A stretch of DNA of 51,178 nucleotides from Polyangiaceae bacterium (lineage in GTDB: Bacteria; Myxococcota_A; Polyangia; Polyangiales; Polyangiaceae). Made by a program: the position numbers and the translations under genes. Below the pieces are notes generated by a model. The model saw only the letters and a list, made by a program, of their open reading frames with translations. It was not told the DNA's origin and did not search any database. Shown here in pieces: positions 16,877 through 23,723 of the stretch. The stretch is from positions 1-51,178 of the forward strand of contig JAICQL010000029.1 of NCBI GenBank assembly GCA_025937895.1. The letters are read 5' to 3'. Within the stretch, counting starts at the first letter, position 1. Every line of letters starts with the position of its first letter.

Positions 16877-17494
16877 CTGCGCCCCACATCACTTCGGTCT
16901 CGCGATTGGGTCATCTCTGGTGTCGTGCTCGCGGCCACCGCGTACCCTTGCTCGGCTCTTGCCTCCAGCTTTGAAGGTCAGCTCGCCGCCGGTCCGAGCT
17001 ACCTCTGGTTCGATACGAAGCAAGAGCGGAGCGACAGCAGTGGGCCGGCACTGTCGTTGCAGCTCGATGCCGGGTTGCGGCTGCTGCCAGCGCTGGCCGT
17101 CCAGGCCCGGCTGTTTCACGACAGGTCCAGCTGGATGGAGAATCCGAACCTGGTCGATACCCAGTTTGCCTCGGTGTGGGGGCTCGGGCTCGGAGCGCGC
17201 CTGCATCTGGATCCGCTCGTCCTCTCGGCTTTTGGTGGGGCGCAGTCGACCGCGTTTCCGCAGACGAACGATCCGCGAGACCCGTATGACGCCGGTGTGG
17301 CGCCGTTCCTCGCGTTATCGGCGGGGTTCCAGCTGCCACTGGCTTCAGCGGTGAACGCCTTCGGTGTGCATGTCACCTTCCGGGCGCAGCGCTCGCCCGA
17401 TGAGACGAACAGCTTCACCTACGATCCGGTCGTGTACCAGCTGGGGCTCGCGCTATCGTTCGGCATCGACGGAGAGCCGCTGCTGGCGCTCTGA
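16877..17494 (+). CDS. Probable outer-membrane beta-barrel protein
   Basis: About 205 residues. The only conventional start (GTG at 16925) would cut the signal peptide in half. The frame is open upstream and GAGGAGA (16864-16870) sits six bases before a CTG at 16877, which restores a basic n-region (LRPTSLRSRD), the hydrophobic core WVISGVVLAATAY and a plausible cleavage near SALASS. I therefore propose a CTG start, with caution. The mature part shows alternating-hydrophobicity strands (GPSYLWFDT, LSLQLDAGLRLL, VWGLGLGARLHLD, GVHVTFRAQ, YQLGLALSFGI), as in small OmpW/OmpX-like or TIGR-type barrel proteins. Function unknown. Confidence 0.55.
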   Translation: MRPTSLRSRDWVISGVVLAATAYPCSALASSFEGQLAAGPSYLWFDTKQERSDSSGPALSLQLDAGLRLLPALAVQARLFHDRSSWMENPNLVDTQFASVWGLGLGARLHLDPLVLSAFGGAQSTAFPQTNDPRDPYDAGVAPFLALSAGFQLPLASAVNAFGVHVTFRAQRSPDETNSFTYDPVVYQLGLALSFGIDGEPLLAL

Positions 17495-17547
17495 ATCGGC
17501 GCCGGCAGCGGCTGCCTGCGCGGCAGCAACGTCCGTGTCGAAGGCGG

Positions 17548-18117
17548 CTATGCGGCGCTGGGCCGGCGCCAGGCAAAGCTCGCGAAGGCGGGGTCCACGG
17601 GGGCGTCGGTGACGATGTTCAACAACGTGCTCAGCACGTATGCGCCCACGCCCAGCACCACCTCGAGTGCTTGCGCAGGCGTGAAGCCAGCCTGCTCGAA
17701 GCGTTGCCAGCCCTGCTCGGAGACGTGGCCGCGCTCCAGCAGCACCTCGCGCACGAAGCCGCGCAGCGCCTCCAGCCGCGCATCTTTCAGCGCGCTGCCC
17801 GCGCGTAGCGCCTCGAGTAGCTCGCCGTTGGCCGGAGCGCGCGACAGCAGCAGCGAGTGCAGGGCCATGCAGTACGTGCACCCCTGCTCGTAGGCCACGG
17901 TCAGCGCCAGCGTCTCGCGCTCCAGCTCCGTGAGCGAGGTGTGCTCGAAGGCGCGCAGCCCCGCCAGCAGGTGGGACAGCACCGCTGGGGCCTGTGCGCC
18001 GCGCGCAACCGGTGCGGGCACGAAGCCAAATTGCTGCGCAGAGGCGCGCAAGATGTCTCGCGCGGCCGCTGGCGCGGTCTCGAGAGTCAGCGAGGGAAAA
18101 CGCTCATTCTGTGTCAT
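17548..18117 (-). CDS. AhpD-like carboxymuconolactone decarboxylase family protein
   Basis: A 189-residue, all-helical protein of the AhpD/CMD superfamily. The motif EQGCTYCMALHS at about residue 77 carries the CxxC redox pair and the His of peroxidase-active members, following E.E.LALTVA, the usual proton-relay helix. The second half (EALEVVLGVGAYVLSTLLNIVTDAPVDPAF) matches the C-terminal helices of YciW/uncharacterised peroxidase-related enzymes. It is likely a thiol-dependent (hydro)peroxide-reducing enzyme of the cytoplasm. It lies downstream of a MarR regulator on the same strand and carries the same operator in front of its start, so it is probably a MarR target induced by oxidants or phenolics. 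Confidence 0.85.
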   Translation of the reverse strand: MTQNERFPSLTLETAPAAARDILRASAQQFGFVPAPVARGAQAPAVLSHLLAGLRAFEHTSLTELERETLALTVAYEQGCTYCMALHSLLLSRAPANGELLEALRAGSALKDARLEALRGFVREVLLERGHVSEQGWQRFEQAGFTPAQALEVVLGVGAYVLSTLLNIVTDAPVDPAFASFAWRRPSAA

Positions 18118-18138
18118 GTCGGCTGCTCCTTGATAAAC

Positions 18139-18150
18139 TTGTCAATGCAA
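18139..18150. promoter_or_regulatory. Putative MarR operator upstream of the AhpD-like gene
   Basis: TTGTCAATGCAA, 21 bases before the start codon. With flanks it reads ACTTG-TCAATG-CAACTA, a half-perfect version of the palindrome TAGTTG-N6-CAACTA. The identical 12-mer lies in front of marR at 18697. Minus-strand TTGACA inside it may double as a -35 element. Confidence 0.65.
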
Positions 18151-18211
18151 CTAAACCAACGGTAGAAGACGCGCCGCGTGCAGACAGGTCGCCGCGGACG
18201 CTACTGGCCGC

Positions 18212-18667
18212 TCACTGCGCCAGATTTTCGAACAGGCGCTGAAGCGTGGCGCGGGTGGTGACCAGATCCGCCTCCGGAACACCAGCCACCATGCGCCCCA
18301 CGATGTGCTGCACCACGGGGACCAGCTTCTTGCGCAGGGCGCGCGCCGCGGGGGTCAGCCGGATGATCCGCGCTCGCGCGTCGTGCGGGTGTACGAGCCG
18401 CTGCAGCAGCCCGCGCGCCTCCATGCCATCGACGATCCGGCTGATGGTGGGCGGATCACGAAAGGTAGCCTCCGAGAGCTCACTCTGCGTCTGATCGTCG
18501 CGCTCCCACAGCCGGATCAAGAGTGCCCACTGCTCCGGCGTGATCTCCTCTCCGTGCTCGCGGAACTGGCGAAACATCTCGTTGCGCGAGGCCTGATAGA
18601 CACGATGGACCCAGAAGCCCAGCGCGTTGTCCACGACGATGCCACCGTCACGGAACTGATCCTTCAT
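18212..18667 (-). CDS. MarR-family transcriptional regulator
   Basis: A 151-residue winged-helix repressor; start at ATG 18667. Residues about 25-60 are the dimerisation helix (VYQASRNEMFRQFREHGEEITPEQWALL). DQTQSELSEATFRDPPTISRIVDGMEARGLLQRLVHP is the winged helix-turn-helix with recognition helix PTISRIVDGME, and DARARIIRLTPAARAL is the wing. MarR proteins bind palindromes as dimers and are released by small ligands or oxidation. Putative operators precede both this gene and the AhpD-like gene downstream, implying autoregulation. In-frame residues upstream to 18880 have no ribosome site and are not used. Confidence 0.9.
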   Translation of the reverse strand: MKDQFRDGGIVVDNALGFWVHRVYQASRNEMFRQFREHGEEITPEQWALLIRLWERDDQTQSELSEATFRDPPTISRIVDGMEARGLLQRLVHPHDARARIIRLTPAARALRKKLVPVVQHIVGRMVAGVPEADLVTTRATLQRLFENLAQ

Positions 18668-18696
18668 GCCGCTGACTGTGAGGCGGGCGCTAATAG

Positions 18697-18708
18697 TTGT
18701 CAATGCAA
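18697..18708. promoter_or_regulatory. Putative MarR operator upstream of marR
   Basis: TTGTCAATGCAA, 29 bases before the marR start. With flanks it reads TAGTTG-TCAATG-CAAATA, the complementary half-perfect form of the palindrome at 18139. Two identical 12-mers flanking one regulator gene strongly suggest its binding site. Confidence 0.65.
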
Positions 18709-18922
18709 ATAAAGGTGGTGTGGGCGTGGGTGGCGAGACGTGGCGTTCCCGTTGCTCCGACTCGAAACAGAGCGAGGCTGGAGATCGCCGAGAAAAAAGG
18801 CAGGGAGCTTCTGTCGCACACGGCTCAGCTAGTACAGATCGCAACCAACCTGTCTCAAACAGTGATGCGATAAGTTGCATCCGGAGCTAGCCGGGAGCCT
18901 TGGCCGCTGACAGAGTCAAGGT

Positions 18923-20365
18923 ATGCGCTTACCTCGTTGGTTTCTGCTCAGCGCCCTCGTGGGAGCATTCGGCTGTTCCGCAGAGGTGCCCCCGCCGCAG
19001 CCTGACACGGCCATGGTTGCCCAGTGTTCGGCAGGCGCGGACGGGCCAGAGTGTCCTCGCAATGGCCAGACGGGCTCGCTGGGCAGGAGCAATGATTTTG
19101 GAATTGGCACCCGCTACGGCATGGGCATCGGCTGCCCTGCAGAGGTGGCGGAGCTCGAGCCGCAGGCAGACGCGGGGCTTGGCTTCAGCGCCCAGGCGCT
19201 GATCGAGCTCGTCAGCGGCGCTCATCGCGAGTCGCTGCAATGGCTGGAGAGCTCCGCGGGCAGCACTGGCGCAGAGGCGGTGATACCGTCGACCAGCGCG
19301 GAGCTCGAGGTCGAGATCGAGGTGACCGGCGCTCCGCAGCTGCTGAGCCGGAACGAGCTGGAGGCGCTGGTGCCTCTGAACGCGCCGCCCGGCGCCGTGC
19401 CGGGTGCACACTGCCCGACGGCGATCGGTCTGCCGGTGCGGGTTCGAATGCAGAGCGACGACGGCACGCTCGACGCCACCGTCGAGACGACGCTGGAGTC
19501 GGTCTACGGTGACTTTGCCCGCTTGGCCTTCGTGCTGCCGTCGAACGAGCTGCCGAGCGCGCCTGCTGGCAAGGAGCTCGCGGTGGAGCTCGGGATCACA
19601 CCGCTCGGCCTCATGGGCTCACTCGCCTGGCATTCGGCGCAGCTCGACAGCGACGGCGCCAGCGAGCCCGCGGGGCCGCCGCTGGCGCACTTTCCGGCGC
19701 AGAGATACTGCGCGCCTGCGCGCCGCGATGGCACCCGCTACAACTACACCAGCCAGGTCCATCTGGAACGAGCGCAGGAGTTTCGTGGCATCTCGCTCGA
19801 TGATCAGCTGGCGCGCCTGAACCGGGCCAGCCCGGTCAGCGCACACCTGGCGGGCAGCACCGTGCCGCGGTCGCTCTCGCTCCAGTTCGAGAGCGCCGAT
19901 GACCACCTCTGTCTCGAGCTCGAGCCGCGCGGTTGCACCGCGGAGCTCGGCTGGTTCCAGGCCACGCTGCGGCAGAGCACGGACGATGGTGAAGTCGACG
20001 GCGAGCTGTCGCTCGGCGTGGGCGTGTTCGCCGATGCGGCACAGCCGGCGCTGAGCGTGCACGCCTACCGCGAAGCGGCCACGCTGGAGGATGTGCCCGC
20101 ACTGGTGCAGGGCTCTGGCATTCATGCCGCGCTCGACTACACGGGCCAGCACGGCGCGGCGGTGCTGTTCAGCGCCTTGCTGGAAGACGAGGAGCTCCAG
20201 GGCAGCCTCACCGTCATCGGCCGCGGCCCTTGTCTGGGGCTGGCGGGGCCCGCGGATCAGTGCGTGCAAAACACACCGCTCTGGATGCTGGACTGGGGCG
20301 GGCCCCCATATCCGTACGAGGAAAGCTTCTGCGGAGCGCCGCGTCCAGCGCGGGCTGGCAACTGA
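18923..20365 (+). CDS. Large lipoprotein of unknown function
   Basis: A 480-residue protein with an N-terminal signal and a lipobox (GAFGC, Cys18), then a Cys-containing secreted region. Cysteines occur mainly in pairs spaced for disulphides (AQCSAGADGPEC, IGCPAEVAEL, CLELEPRGC, GPCLGLAGPADQC), which suits the periplasm or cell surface. The text has many beta-type segments but no recognised domain. The stop codon overlaps the next start as TGATG, so the regulator downstream is translated with it. Lipoproteins next to TIGR02147 regulators are a recurring arrangement in Fibrobacteres, Bdellovibrio and Myxococcota. Confidence 0.7.
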   Translation: MRLPRWFLLSALVGAFGCSAEVPPPQPDTAMVAQCSAGADGPECPRNGQTGSLGRSNDFGIGTRYGMGIGCPAEVAELEPQADAGLGFSAQALIELVSGAHRESLQWLESSAGSTGAEAVIPSTSAELEVEIEVTGAPQLLSRNELEALVPLNAPPGAVPGAHCPTAIGLPVRVRMQSDDGTLDATVETTLESVYGDFARLAFVLPSNELPSAPAGKELAVELGITPLGLMGSLAWHSAQLDSDGASEPAGPPLAHFPAQRYCAPARRDGTRYNYTSQVHLERAQEFRGISLDDQLARLNRASPVSAHLAGSTVPRSLSLQFESADDHLCLELEPRGCTAELGWFQATLRQSTDDGEVDGELSLGVGVFADAAQPALSVHAYREAATLEDVPALVQGSGIHAALDYTGQHGAAVLFSALLEDEELQGSLTVIGRGPCLGLAGPADQCVQNTPLWMLDWGGPPYPYEESFCGAPRPARAGN

Positions 20366-21360
20366 TGGACTACGCGCAGCTGGCATCCGAGCTCCTGCGC
20401 GAGCTGCGCGGGCGCCGCTCGCAAACTGCGCTCGCGCGGCGCCTCGGCTACAGCGCCAACGTGGCCCACACCTGGGAGCGCGGCACCCGCTTCCCACCAG
20501 CGAGCGTGCTGTTTCGGCTGGGAGCGCTGAACGGGCTGGAGCAGCGGGCGCTGGCTCGCTTCTGCAACCCGGCACCGCTGCAGCTGCCCGGCGCGACGTC
20601 GTGGCAGGGCGCACACACGGCCGCCTTGCTACAGGCGCTGATCGGTGACAACCCCCTCAGCGGCCTCGCGCGCTCGATCGAGGTCGATCGGACCACCCTG
20701 GGGCGCTGGGTTCGGGGCGCGACCGAGCCCCGCGTCCCCGAGCTCTTGGCGCTGATCGACGCAGCGACCCACCGCCTCGTGGAGTTTGTGGCCTGTTTCA
20801 CCGACACCGACCGCATCGAAGCCCTGCGCGAGCTCTCGCGCGACCTCGTGGCGCAACGCCGCATGGCCTATGAGCTGCCGTGGAGCCACGCGGTGCTGCG
20901 CGCGCTCGAGCTCGACGCTTACCGGCGCCTGCCCGCGCACGAGCCAGGCTTCATCGCGCGCGCCATCGGCATCGACCTCGCCGCGGAGCAGGCGCTGCTG
21001 GCAGAGCTGAGCGCCGCTCACCTCATCCGCAAGCAGCGCGGCAAGTGGGTGGTCGCTCGCGTCCTCACCGTCGACACCCGGAACGATCCCGAGCGCGACC
21101 GCCGCCTCAAGGAGCACTGGGCCGAGGTCGCGCTCACCCGCCTTCGCCATGGACCTCGGCCGACGGAGGCCTTTCACTCGTACAATCTCGCCAGCGTCTC
21201 GCACGAGGACTTCAGCAAGATCCGTGCGCTACACGCGGAGTATTTCGAGCGGGTGCGCCGCATCATCGCCGAGTCGCGCCTGGCCGAGCGGGTCGTGCTC
21301 ACCCGGCAGGAGCTGATTCCGCTGGATGAGCTGCAGCTGCTCGACGGCAGCGGACCCTGA
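20365..21360 (+). CDS. TIGR02147-family (DUF4423) HTH regulator
   Basis: A 331-residue protein starting at the ATG that overlaps the upstream stop codon. Residues about 8-60 form an HTH (LLRELRGRRSQTALARRLGYSANVAHTWERGTRFPP, Xre-like), and IEVDRTTLGRWVRGATEPRVPELLALIDAA is a second HTH-like block. The C-terminal domain matches the DUF4423/TIGR02147 pattern: E.L..L.R..L, RHGPRPTEAFHSYNLASVSHEDFSKIRALHAEYFERVRRIIAES. Members are cytoplasmic and are thought to control neighbouring lipoprotein or surface genes. The translational coupling here supports a paired function. Confidence 0.75.
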   Translation: MDYAQLASELLRELRGRRSQTALARRLGYSANVAHTWERGTRFPPASVLFRLGALNGLEQRALARFCNPAPLQLPGATSWQGAHTAALLQALIGDNPLSGLARSIEVDRTTLGRWVRGATEPRVPELLALIDAATHRLVEFVACFTDTDRIEALRELSRDLVAQRRMAYELPWSHAVLRALELDAYRRLPAHEPGFIARAIGIDLAAEQALLAELSAAHLIRKQRGKWVVARVLTVDTRNDPERDRRLKEHWAEVALTRLRHGPRPTEAFHSYNLASVSHEDFSKIRALHAEYFERVRRIIAESRLAERVVLTRQELIPLDELQLLDGSGP

Positions 21361-21641
21361 GGTCGAGCTTGTATTGGAACGTTGCAGCCGGCGTGGCCGT
21401 GCGTTCGCGCCGCGTTTAGTGCTTCTCGATCCCGAGGGCCAACGTCAATGCTGTAGCTATGGCTGGCGCGGCATGCGTGCGGTTCCATAGCTAGGTGCTC
21501 GCACCTGGTGATGACGGGATTGCAGCTGAGAATTCGACATGAGATGACGAGCGAGTGCGGGGCATTCTGAAGTGGAGCCTCCGAAGCAGACGGTCTGAGC
21601 AGCACTCGGCAACAGCTCGAGTGCATTGGGGTGGATGATCG

Positions 21642-22766
21642 GTGAAAGAGATCTTCGTCTCCTATCGCCGCAGGGATGCGGCTGACACCGCCGGGCGCAT
21701 CTGCGATCGGCTTCGCCAGCGCTTCGGCGAAGAGGCGGTCTTCATGGATGTCCATAGCATTGCCATGGGCGTTAATTTTGCCAATGAGCTCGCCGAGCGG
21801 GTGGCGGGGTGCAAGGTCTTCCTGGCGGTGATCGGCACGTACTGGCTGGAGGCGATGGACGATCGGCTCCGAACGCGCTCCGGGCTGGAAGATGACTTTC
21901 TACGGCTAGAGGTGGAGTCCGCTCTCCAACATCGTGTCCTGGTGATCCCGGTATTGGTCCACGGGGCTACCATGCCGCCGGTGGAGCGCCTGCCCACCAC
22001 GCTCCGGAACCTGGCCTTTCTGAACTGCGCGCACGTGCGCCCTGACCCGGACTTTCATGCGGACATGGAGCGGCTGATCCAGTCCATCGCCTCGCATCTG
22101 CCGAGCCATGGCTTTGAGCGTCGAGCGCCGGCGCGGTCCACGGAAGGCGCGAGCAGCATCGCGGGGCTCTCGTCAGCGGGCAAGCTCGCCATCGCAGGTA
22201 TGGGGGTTGCGGTGTTGGCGGGGGCTTTTGTGACGTTGGGGCTGCTGCTCAGTAGCAAGGGCGGCACGGGTACAAACTGGATTTTGGGGCCACTCCCTGA
22301 GCCGCCAGCGCCACTGGCCACAGGAGGTTCGAGTGGGCGGGGAGGGGCAAGCGGGCAGTTGCCGCGGAATACGCCGGCGCCTCCTCCTGCGGACGATCTG
22401 CAGGGAAAAGAGCAAGAAGCAGGCGGTCAGCACCCTCCAGCGCAGATCATTGAGCCTGTGCAGCCGCTACCGCCCCCCGACCCGAAGCCCGATCCGGTCA
22501 AGCCGCCACCTCCGCCCAATCCCTGCACCGAGTGTGTTCGGGCTGCGCAAGCGGATCGGTTCGAGCTGGCGGCGCGCAAGTTCAAGCAAGCCGGGGGCAG
22601 CTGCAAGGCCTGTCGGGCAGAGGTGCGGGAGCGCGCACCCGCCGCGGCGGTACAGCGCGCCAGGGCTGGTGACTGCAGGTCCGCTCGTCAGCTCGAGCGG
22701 CTCGGACCGGGCTTCAATCTGCCCTCGTCACTGTTTCGAGGCATCATCCCCCATTGCGGGAGGTGA
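21642..22766 (+). CDS. TIR-domain protein with membrane segment and Cys-rich tail
   Basis: A 374-residue protein, GTG start. Residues 1-140 are a TIR domain: KEIFVSYRRRDAADTAGRI, VFMDVHSIAMGVNF, VAGCKVFLAVIGTYWL, and the Glu of DFLRLEVESAL near residue 90 as the likely catalytic residue of a TIR NADase. A hydrophobic helix (about 180-205) follows, then a Pro-rich linker (215-295) and a Cys-rich end with CTEC (295-298), CKAC (321-324) and two more Cys. The TIR would face the cytoplasm, the tail the periplasm. Its 3' end overlaps the opposite lipoprotein gene by 39 bases. Bacterial TIR proteins act in antiphage defence or signalling; the role here is inferred. Confidence 0.8.
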   Translation: MKEIFVSYRRRDAADTAGRICDRLRQRFGEEAVFMDVHSIAMGVNFANELAERVAGCKVFLAVIGTYWLEAMDDRLRTRSGLEDDFLRLEVESALQHRVLVIPVLVHGATMPPVERLPTTLRNLAFLNCAHVRPDPDFHADMERLIQSIASHLPSHGFERRAPARSTEGASSIAGLSSAGKLAIAGMGVAVLAGAFVTLGLLLSSKGGTGTNWILGPLPEPPAPLATGGSSGRGGASGQLPRNTPAPPPADDLQGKEQEAGGQHPPAQIIEPVQPLPPPDPKPDPVKPPPPPNPCTECVRAAQADRFELAARKFKQAGGSCKACRAEVRERAPAAAVQRARAGDCRSARQLERLGPGFNLPSSLFRGIIPHCGR

Positions 22767-23669
22767 CGTCGTCTCTTGCTGACGCAAGAACGTCTCTGAA
22801 TCACCGCTCCACTGGTGCACCTTCTGGCTGAACTCGATCCATCGCCGGCACGCGCACAGGGAAAGAGCCACCTCCAGATGCTCCATTGATGCTGGATAGT
22901 TGCGAAGGATGGCGTGAGCCACGGCCAGGTTGTAGTGTGCGCGCCCGAGGGATTCCGGGTCGAGCTTCTGGCTCTCTGCCTGCTCGACGGCGGCCTGATA
23001 GGACTCGAGCGCTCGTTCGTGCTGGCCTCCCTGGAGCTGGCCGTTTCCAATCTTCAGACTAGGAAGCTCAGAGTCCTCTTCCAGGGCAACGGGCTCCACC
23101 ACTTCGTGGGGCGCGAGGTATCTGGCAAAACGATCTGCGAGTGAGTCCAGGCACTTTCTCACCAGCGCTTCACCATCAATCGCGGGGGGTGGCTCGTTGG
23201 TGCCTTGCGTCGCCAGGCTCTCATCGTTCGAGAGCTCCTGGGAGACGAGCAACTCGCTGGTCTTCTTGCTGAGGAGCTGGACCTTGGCCGCGCACGCGGA
23301 GCGCCCCTCGCGGGTGTACATCACGCACTTGTACTTCTTCAAGTTCAGCTTGAAGCAGTCACCCTCGTGGTGTTTCACGTCCTCCGCATAATTCGCCTGC
23401 AAGACGCTGCCCCGGAATACGGCGTGGCCCTCTTCATCTTCGCCGCCAGGGGCTCTGGCGAGCACGTCGAAGTAGCCGGAGCTCACAAACCGCTGCGTCA
23501 GCCGATCCGCAAAGTCTTCACCGCGCTTTCCGTCGAACTTGCCACGAGACAGCGTGACCACGACCCCAAGGTCCGCTTCACCGGGTCTCCGGATCGGAAC
23601 CTGGACAGTTGGGCTACAAGCCGTTGCAAAGATAGAAGCCGATAGCAGCCAACACTGCAGTCGTGTCAT
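22728..23669 (-). CDS. Lipoprotein with C-terminal TPR-like helices
   Basis: A 313-residue protein. The frame opens at 23678 (GTG), but GAGGTGG upstream of the ATG at 23669 and the position of the signal peptide favour that start. The lipobox is FATAC (Cys18). Residues about 35-200 are a mixed alpha/beta region with DLGVVVTLSRGKF and the FADRLTQRFVSSGYFDVLAR pattern reminiscent of GNA1162/CsgG-like or LpoB-like periplasmic domains. Residues about 215-290 form TPR-like repeats (LKIGNGQLQGGQHERALESYQAAVEQAE, GRAHYNLAVAHAILRNYPASMEHLEVAL). It is convergent with the TIR gene and may be a partner in the periplasm, because that TIR protein also has a periplasmic part. Confidence 0.7.
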   Translation of the reverse strand: MTRLQCWLLSASIFATACSPTVQVPIRRPGEADLGVVVTLSRGKFDGKRGEDFADRLTQRFVSSGYFDVLARAPGGEDEEGHAVFRGSVLQANYAEDVKHHEGDCFKLNLKKYKCVMYTREGRSACAAKVQLLSKKTSELLVSQELSNDESLATQGTNEPPPAIDGEALVRKCLDSLADRFARYLAPHEVVEPVALEEDSELPSLKIGNGQLQGGQHERALESYQAAVEQAESQKLDPESLGRAHYNLAVAHAILRNYPASMEHLEVALSLCACRRWIEFSQKVHQWSGDSETFLRQQETTSPPAMGDDASKQ

Positions 23670-23723
23670 CAACACCACCTCGACAAGCGCTTCCCAGTTT
23701 GCGGTCTTTACTGACCGCGACCG

